Positions 59,224-64,000 of a stretch of DNA of 64,000 nucleotides are shown here, one piece after another. The stretch comes from Candidatus Altimarinota bacterium (GTDB lineage: Bacteria > Patescibacteriota > Gracilibacteria > UBA4473). Each line of letters starts with the position of its first letter. Position 1 is the stretch's first letter. Below the pieces are notes generated by a model. The model ran no database searches and was not told the DNA's origin. It saw nothing but the letters and a program-made list of their open reading frames with translations. Made by a program: the position numbers and the translations under genes. The stretch is from assembly GCA_020631075.1 (NCBI GenBank), contig JAHDHX010000004.1:112551-176550 (forward strand). Direction: 5' to 3'.

Positions 59224-59682
59224 ATGTCACAACAATTCCCAGATGAGGTGCTGCGGTATGACCTCTATGAAAAACAGCGAGCAACCATCGAGGCCCAACT
59301 CGGGCTCGATAGCCTCCGTGACAATGCGGTGCTGGTGCAGTTTATCGTCAATAGCATTATCTGGCTGCCTGAGGCGGAAAAGTATACGCTCAAGCAAGCC
59401 CTCGAGGTGCAACAAAATGTCAGAGCGACGCTGATTGAATTTGGGGAGCGGTACGATCACTTTGAAACGCGGATGGGGGAGTACTATGACGTGAATGAAG
59501 ACTGGGCACTGGGGGAATTGCCCGTGGCGGAGATGAAGGCGTTTTATAACAATGCAGATGCTGGGGAAGTCATGCAGGGGAGAGACGTGCACGAAACAAG
59601 CATTGTAAACCATGAACCAGTCACGGCGACGACGAATGCGTATAAATATATCCTGCGGAAAAAGCTGGACTGGCAGACGTGA
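59224..59682 (+). CDS. Hypothetical protein between direct repeats, 152 aa
   Basis: The start at 59224 (MSQQFPDEVL) is one of two close options (59212). Helical acidic protein with a Tyr/Asp/Glu-rich middle (RYDHFETRMGEYYDVNEDW). It is the only plus-strand gene between minus-strand ruvX and the solute-binding protein, and 71-bp direct repeats flank it. It looks like an insertion into an older gene pair. Confidence 0.65.
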   Translation: MSQQFPDEVLRYDLYEKQRATIEAQLGLDSLRDNAVLVQFIVNSIIWLPEAEKYTLKQALEVQQNVRATLIEFGERYDHFETRMGEYYDVNEDWALGELPVAEMKAFYNNADAGEVMQGRDVHETSIVNHEPVTATTNAYKYILRKKLDWQT

Positions 59683-59724
59683 AAATGAAGAACGGGCCCG
59701 ACGTGGGGAACGGGGAGTCAACTT

Positions 59725-59795
59725 TGAGTAAAAAAGGTGATCAAAACTGGCGGGCGCTGTGCAGGGGCGTTGTCGGAGGGAGTCTAGAAGATGGG
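59725..59795. repeat. 71-bp direct repeat, copy 2
   Basis: GAGTAAAAAAGGTGATCAAAACTGG ... GAGGGAGTCTAGAAGATGGGG, partner of 59052-59122; ends 15 bp from the stop of the solute-binding protein gene. Confidence 0.75.
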
Positions 59796-59809
59796 GAAGA
59801 ACTGCTCCC

Positions 59810-61708
59810 CTACTCCAGTGTGGTGTCGGTGGAGTCGGGGGAATCGGTGTCGAGGGGGGTGTCGAGGGGGGGAGCTTCCTCCAGTGCCTCCTGCACTGAT
59901 TCGGGGAGGTCCTCTATAGACGGGGGGGTGACGGGCTCGTCCGCCCAGAGCCACTGCCAGAAGGCCGACAGGCGGGAGGTGCCTTTGGGGAGGTCCCACG
60001 TGCGTTCGCGGTACATATACCAGTCTTCGACGCCGTAGAAGCGGTCGGCGTGGAGGCGGCTCTTGCCGAAATTGGCGGCGAAGCCGAAGAGCTTTTTGCT
60101 GACCAGCACGCTGTACTCAGGGGTGAGGAGGGGGAGGGCGGGTTCGAGGTCCTCGAGACGGTCGCGCAGAGCGAAGATGTCGGACTGGGCGCCTGCGATC
60201 TGGATCTCGTGTATCAGCACGTCGATGGTGTCGTTGGTGAGGTTGGAGAGGTTGACGAAACCTGTCTTGGACGAGTGCCAGGCGGACAGCTGGTCGAAAT
60301 TATACCCGAAGTTTTGCCCGAACAAGATGACGTCGTAGTCGCGGTCGAGGATGGCTTGCTGGAAGGCGTCGCGCTCTAGGATGTCAAACGTGATGTCGAG
60401 GCCGAGCTCTGTTTCCCACCGGGTGACGATCTTTTGCGCGATGCGGGAGTAGAGCGGGGGGGACTGGGTGGTGATGACCCGCAGGGCGAGGGGGTCGCCG
60501 CCTGGGCCATTCGTCCGTAGGGCGCGGGTGTCGTCATAGATAAACCCGGTGTCGTCGAGCAGCTCGCGTGCGGTGCCGAGGTCAGGGGTGTGGAAGCCTT
60601 CGACGCCGTCAAAGAAAAATGCCGAGTTGACGATGGACCAACCTGGTTCGATGAGGAGGGATTTGTCGACGGCGAAGTTGAGCGCGCGGCGGATAGGGAG
60701 GCGGCCGACCAGTGGGCGGTCGAGATTATAAAACAGGCCTGTCCAGCGGGGCAGGACGTAGGGGTAGGTGTTGTATTCGTCGTAGAGCTCGCCTGTGAAC
60801 TGCTCGACCTCCGACACGGGGATGCGGGAGTAGAGGTGGGTCCATTCGCGGTTGACCTTCAGGTGGTCGTAGGACGGAAAGGAAAAGAGCACGATCTCGC
60901 GGACGTTGGGCGTGCCGCGGTAGTAGTGGTCGTTGCGCTCGAGGAAGATGCGGAAGGAGCCGTCGTCATTGGGGACGATGGATTTGTAGCGGAAGGGGCC
61001 CGCGCCGATAGGGCGGACGTTGCCCGGGTGGTTGGGGTCGGTGATCTCTTGGATGAAGGCGCCCTCAAACTGGCTGCGCTTCAGGATGGGGGTGGTCAAA
61101 AAGGACGCGAAGAAGACGTTTTGCTCGGGGATGCGGAAGATGATGGTGTCGTCGTCCTCGGTGGTGATGTCGACGTACTCGAACTCTTGGGCGAGGGTGG
61201 TGTTGGCGAAGTCGGGGTGCTGGATGACGTCCTGGTAGGTAAACAGCACGTCGTCGAGCGTGACGGGGGTGCCGTCGGCGAACATGGCGGACTCTTTGAG
61301 CTTCAAGGTGTAGGTGGGGGTGCCGTCGCCGAGCTGGAGCTCCGCTAGGGCGCCTTCGATCAACCCTGTGGTGGGGTTGTAGTGCAGGAGGCCTTCGTAG
61401 AGGAGGCGGGTGAGGTCTTGCTCAAGCGGGGTCTGGGCGGTGTCAAACGGACTGAGGGAGTCAAAGTCGCCGATGGTGGTGTCAACGACGATGCCGCCTT
61501 CGGCGGAGACGTACTGCGAATGGGCCACGAAAAACTGGTGCCACTGCCACCACAACCCCAACCCCAACCCCAAGATAACGAGAAAGAAGCTCTGCACCGC
61601 CAGGCGGCGCAGGCGGCGGTTGCCACGGGTGGCCGACGTGACACTGGGGCGACGGCGGGACTTGGTCTGGGTGGCGGTGCGCTGGTTTTGGGTCTGGGGA
61701 CGGGGCAT
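59810..61708 (-). CDS. ABC transporter family-5 solute-binding protein
   Basis: The start at 61708 (MPRPQTQNQ) gives 632 aa. A basic leader is followed by one membrane helix (about 36-56, LAVQSFFLVILGLGLGLWW) with no lipobox, so it is anchored by the helix. Family SBP_bac_5 (peptide/nickel binding) features follow: LYEGLLHYNPTTGLIEGALAE, YTLKLKESAMFADGTPVTLDDVLFTYQ, IGAGPFRYKS, RRALNFAVDKSLL and YDVILFGQNFG. The protein would catch oligopeptides outside the membrane for an ABC importer; no permease or ATPase gene is nearby. The last 30 residues are acidic and Pro-rich. Confidence 0.88.
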   Translation of the reverse strand: MPRPQTQNQRTATQTKSRRRPSVTSATRGNRRLRRLAVQSFFLVILGLGLGLWWQWHQFFVAHSQYVSAEGGIVVDTTIGDFDSLSPFDTAQTPLEQDLTRLLYEGLLHYNPTTGLIEGALAELQLGDGTPTYTLKLKESAMFADGTPVTLDDVLFTYQDVIQHPDFANTTLAQEFEYVDITTEDDDTIIFRIPEQNVFFASFLTTPILKRSQFEGAFIQEITDPNHPGNVRPIGAGPFRYKSIVPNDDGSFRIFLERNDHYYRGTPNVREIVLFSFPSYDHLKVNREWTHLYSRIPVSEVEQFTGELYDEYNTYPYVLPRWTGLFYNLDRPLVGRLPIRRALNFAVDKSLLIEPGWSIVNSAFFFDGVEGFHTPDLGTARELLDDTGFIYDDTRALRTNGPGGDPLALRVITTQSPPLYSRIAQKIVTRWETELGLDITFDILERDAFQQAILDRDYDVILFGQNFGYNFDQLSAWHSSKTGFVNLSNLTNDTIDVLIHEIQIAGAQSDIFALRDRLEDLEPALPLLTPEYSVLVSKKLFGFAANFGKSRLHADRFYGVEDWYMYRERTWDLPKGTSRLSAFWQWLWADEPVTPPSIEDLPESVQEALEEAPPLDTPLDTDSPDSTDTTLE

Positions 61709-61800
61709 AGACACGGTGGGCGACAAGGGTCAGCCAGAGTGTAGGGGCGCGGGCGGTGGTGGCAACTGTGGGTTTGGGGAGGTGAAAAAAAGAGAAACGT

Positions 61801-61833
61801 AAAAAAAATTCACGCGAAGACCCTGGCGTGAAT
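61801..61833 (-). terminator. Terminator after the 61945 gene
   Basis: On the minus strand AATTCACGC and GCGTGAATT form a perfect 9-bp stem with a 10-nt loop, followed by a T-run. Confidence 0.8.
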
Positions 61834-61843
61834 TGGGGGTGGG

Positions 61844-61861
61844 GGGTCGAGTGCACTCGAC
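61844..61861. promoter_or_regulatory. Perfect 18-bp palindrome
   Basis: GGTCGAGTGCACTCGACC is perfectly self-complementary. It lies between the terminator and the 61945 stop; it could be a dimeric regulator site or part of the transcript end. Confidence 0.4.
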
Positions 61862-61944
61862 CGTGCCCTCAGGGTAGGGCTTTTGTTGTTTTATCTCAGT
61901 GGTCTCGACGGTGTGTGGGTGAGAGCGACTGAGGGGCTGTTTAA

Positions 61945-62622
61945 TTATTCCCAAAGATCATCTTTGGGTTCGGTCGCTTCTTCGGCGTTTAATTCGTAGA
62001 ATTCAATTAATTTTTCTGAATTGTTAAATTCAAATGATTTTTCGAATTTTTTGGGATTATTTGCTTTCGCAAAATCCGCAAAGTTCTTAATGTAGTCGGA
62101 TATGTCTTTATTAATAAAGTTGTCTAAACTTATTTTCGTTACATCCTTGGCTAAGAACCCGATTTTTTGAAGTACTTCTATTTTTTCTAAATCTTCGATT
62201 AGATCGAAGATCGTGGGTAAGAATTCTTCAATTTCGGTTAGGGCTACTTGGGGAAAGTTCTTAATTAGCGTTTCAATACTATCATTATTTTTCATCGTGT
62301 AGTTGAAAGGAAATGCTTGTGCATTTCCTAAAAAAGCATGATCTGCAATTGAGGAAAAATATAATATCTGTACTGAATCATCTTCGTTTGAAAATGAAAT
62401 TTTTATTCCAAAATCACTATTAACAAAAAGATCATTTTTAAAGAATTTATTTTTAAAATTTATGACATTTTTTTTTTCTTCAAAATATATTTCTACATAT
62501 TCACTAATCTTACCTTTTTTTAATCCAAAAATTATATTTTTAAATTTCATTAAATTTTCTAAATCTACCGTAAACAATGGATAACTGTAACCTTCTATTT
62601 CAATTTTAAATACTTTTCTCAT
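61945..62622 (-). CDS. Very AT-rich hypothetical protein, 225 aa
   Basis: The ATG at 62622 opens MRKVFKIEIEG. Phe/Lys/Asn/Ile-rich protein whose base composition is far from that of the neighbours (long A/T runs), a sign of transfer from an AT-rich genome. Mixed strands at the start and helices later (DLIEDLEKIEVLQKIGFLAK). No domain recognised. Confidence 0.7.
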   Translation of the reverse strand: MRKVFKIEIEGYSYPLFTVDLENLMKFKNIIFGLKKGKISEYVEIYFEEKKNVINFKNKFFKNDLFVNSDFGIKISFSNEDDSVQILYFSSIADHAFLGNAQAFPFNYTMKNNDSIETLIKNFPQVALTEIEEFLPTIFDLIEDLEKIEVLQKIGFLAKDVTKISLDNFINKDISDYIKNFADFAKANNPKKFEKSFEFNNSEKLIEFYELNAEEATEPKDDLWE

Positions 62623-62907
62623 TTCTTTTATTTAAATTAATTAATTTTCTACCGGTCACACACACCAAGACAGGCAGAGAAAGGGGACTCAACACAACGG
62701 TCAACACACCAGAGCGCACACACACAGACGAACCACAGCCAAGACCAAAGGTCTGACAGACGGAAACGACGTGGTGAACAACCCATAAGCAAGAGACGGT
62801 CACACTATGAGCACCCATGGCTGCCCAGCAACGGTGGGGTGGGGATGTGAAAGAGCTTTTTTGTTTTTTATTTATTTTTAATTAAATTGTCAATTAAAAA
62901 GTGTACT
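62623..62907. other. Unusual CA-rich gap
   Basis: About 285 bp. From 62650 to 62830 the plus strand is rich in CA and GA (for example CACACACAC-type runs) and differs from both the AT-rich gene on one side and the GC-rich one on the other. A 70-codon minus-strand frame there has no plausible protein character. It may be a non-coding RNA or a recombination junction. Confidence 0.3.
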
Positions 62908-63576
62908 TTAAAAAATGCCCCCAAAGAGTGGGGGCAGGGGGGGGTGAGGAACCTTACTCTGACTGGGGGGGCGCTCGCCCAGCTGGGGCAGGGTGGCCGA
63001 CGGGGGCACGGCGAGCGTCTGGAACACCCACTGGTGTGTGTCGTGGACGAGCTGGCGGAGGTGGGACTCAAACTCGGGGGTGGGGTCAAACCCGCGGGGG
63101 AAGGGCGTGCCCAGTGACAGGGCGGCGTAGAGCGCTGCGCCGTGGTCGTAGATGATCGTCCAGAGCATTTGGTCGACCTCGGGGCTGATGTGCACGGCTC
63201 TGCCCCACTCGATGAGACTGACATTCAGTGCGGTGGAGAGAACGCGCTGGGTCAGCTGTCGGAACTGCTGAAAGAGGGCGTGGTAGGCGCGGCGGTCAAG
63301 CGACGCGGGGGCTGAGGACGAGAAGGACATGAACTGCTGCCGCAGGGTGAGGAAATGCTTTCGGTCGGCGGCGAAAGCCTCGGGGAAGGGCAGGAGGGGG
63401 GCGGTGGCGTTGGGGCCGGCGATCTGGCCGAGGTAGCGGTCCTGCGCCCAATGCGAAGAAAATGTGTGCTGGAGGGACGTGAGGGGGTAGGTGGGGTCAA
63501 CCAATGAGAGGGTGGTTTGGATCTGGGTGAGTTCGGTGTGGTATTGCTCGGTTATGTCGGGAGGTGACTCTTTCAT
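62908..63576 (-). CDS. Hypothetical helical protein, 222 aa
   Basis: The start at 63576 (MKESPPDITE) is abutted by GGGAG. Helical soluble protein with Gln/Thr/Leu-rich helices and a Pro-rich end (PHPPLPPLFGGIF). The terminator hairpin overlaps the last codons. No motif recognised. Confidence 0.65.
   Translation of the reverse strand: MKESPPDITEQYHTELTQIQTTLSLVDPTYPLTSLQHTFSSHWAQDRYLGQIAGPNATAPLLPFPEAFAADRKHFLTLRQQFMSFSSSAPASLDRRAYHALFQQFRQLTQRVLSTALNVSLIEWGRAVHISPEVDQMLWTIIYDHGAALYAALSLGTPFPRGFDPTPEFESHLRQLVHDTHQWVFQTLAVPPSATLPQLGERPPSQSKVPHPPLPPLFGGIF
62910..62936 (-). terminator. Terminator overlapping the end of the 62908 gene
   Basis: On the minus strand TGCCCCC, loop ACTCTTT, GGGGGCA, then a T-run; it lies inside the last nine codons. 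Confidence 0.8.
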
Positions 63577-63601
63577 CTCCCGTTTTTTACAATTTTCATG
63601 C

Positions 63602-63630
63602 AAAAAAGCAACCCCTGTGGTGGGGTTGCT
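63602..63630 (-). terminator. Terminator after the Ala-rich repeat gene
   Basis: On the minus strand AGCAACCCC, loop ACCACA, GGGGTTGCT, then TTTTTT; 39 nt past the stop. Confidence 0.85.
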
Positions 63631-63668
63631 GTATTGAGTTTGCTGACGTGGTGAATATTTGTTTGGTC

Positions 63669-64000
63669 CTACTGCGCGGCTTCGTCGGTGGTGGTCTCTT
63701 CGTCTGTAGCAGTTTCAGCGTCGGTGTCGTCGCCGTTAATAGCGTCGATGGCTTCGTCGACCCCCTCGACCACCACGCCGCCCGCGGCAGCGGCGGCACC
63801 AGCGGCGGTGTCGGCGGCGGACTCTACGGCGGCTTCGGCGCCATCAACCACACCCTCGACGGCTTCCTCGGCGGACTCGGCGGCGGCTTCGACGGTGTCT
63901 TCGACAGCGTCAACGGCGTTGGAAACGGTGTCGAGCGCGCCACCCGCGGACTCGGCGGCGGCTTCGACGGTGTCTTCGACAGCGTCAACGGCGTTGGAAA
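63669..64000 (-). CDS. Ala/Val/Glu-rich repeat protein, truncated at window edge
   Basis: The frame enters from the right edge and stops at 63669 (about 110 codons visible). It is built of Ala, Val, Glu, Asp and Thr in an amphipathic pattern such as AVDAVEDTVEAAAESA, repeated with a 25-residue period (75 bp: 63873-63925 matches 63948-64000), and ends in a Thr/Asp/Glu tail. This resembles long amphipathic helices of desiccation- or membrane-related (LEA-like) proteins or surface fibres. The start is outside the window. Confidence 0.7.
   Translation of the reverse strand, partial: SNAVDAVEDTVEAAAESAGGALDTVSNAVDAVEDTVEAAAESAEEAVEGVVDGAEAAVESAADTAAGAAAAAGGVVVEGVDEAIDAINGDDTDAETATDEETTTDEAAQ
63873..64000. 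repeat. 75-bp tandem repeat inside a gene
   Basis: A 53-bp stretch (GGACTCGGCGGCGGCTTCGA ... GGCGTTGGAAA) occurs identically at 63873-63925 and 63948-64000, a 75-bp period that keeps the frame. Confidence 0.85.

Noticed and set aside
62606..62818. 70-codon minus-strand frame upstream of the AT-rich gene
   Set aside because: Composed of Val/Cys/Ser runs from CA-rich DNA; it overlaps the start of the 61945-62622 gene and has no motif.
1..64000. UGA recoding (code 25) as in Gracilibacteria or Absconditabacteria
   Set aside because: Well-supported genes (portal-like, caspase-like at 5101, sortase substrate) end in TGA directly before intergenic sequence or terminators, and reading through TGA does not extend recognisable domains.

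Overview
The window reads as a chromosomal segment of a bacterium using the standard stop codons; TGA, TAA and TAG all end convincing genes. Most of it is GC-rich, with scattered AT-rich genes. Three secreted proteins carry S-layer homology (SLH) domains, one of them also carries a sortase domain, and another protein ends in a sortase sorting signal, so the envelope is probably S-layer covered rather than classically Gram-negative. Most other proteins are acidic, helical and without recognisable family. Together with several promoters lying about 6 nt before the start codon (leaderless transcripts), this fits a Candidate Phyla Radiation (Patescibacteria) lineage such as Peregrinibacteria. That assignment is an inference by style, not by marker genes. 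No tRNA, rRNA or CRISPR array was seen.

Layout. 1-4.9 kb: an edge-truncated secreted protein, a phage-portal-like gene and a phage-replication-initiator-like winged-helix gene. 5-10.8 kb: a caspase-like (clan CD) protein and two large unknowns. 10.9-13 kb: an SLH-thioredoxin gene overlapping msrAB (methionine sulfoxide repair). 13.9-16.3 kb: a Cys-rich/SLH/sortase fusion. 16.3-17.4 kb: dispersed repeats. 18-24 kb: an alpha-solenoid-like protein, a holin/XhlA-like pair, a TerS-like gene, a YjbQ-family protein, a second caspase-like protein and small membrane/lipoproteins. 24.9-27.7 kb: an SLH beta-propeller protein. 28-37.6 kb: a long plus-strand run of unknowns including a sortase substrate and a receiver-like protein. 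37.9-41 kb: maf, an S24 repressor with a Cys in place of the nucleophilic Ser, and a secreted unknown. 42-49 kb: a coiled-coil pair, a parvulin foldase, three tandem paralogues (one with leucine-rich repeats), a flavoprotein and a DUF3800 protein. 49-55 kb: unknowns and a CARDB-like secreted protein. 55.7-57.2 kb: a large terminase. 57.2-58.2 kb: REP-like repeats. 58-64 kb: ruvX/yqgF, a family-5 solute-binding protein, AT-rich genes and an Ala-rich repeat protein running off the right edge.

Working together. The sortase, its VPQTG-type substrate, the SLH proteins, the parvulin and the thioredoxin/MsrAB pair make a plausible surface-assembly and repair set. The portal, TerS-like, TerL and holin-like genes are spread over more than 50 kb among cellular genes. 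That is either decayed prophage or a dispersed, gene-transfer-agent-like packaging system. Short hairpin elements with terminal inverted repeats (about 190-200 bp, several sharing one terminus) and REP-like repeats fill many of the intergenic gaps.
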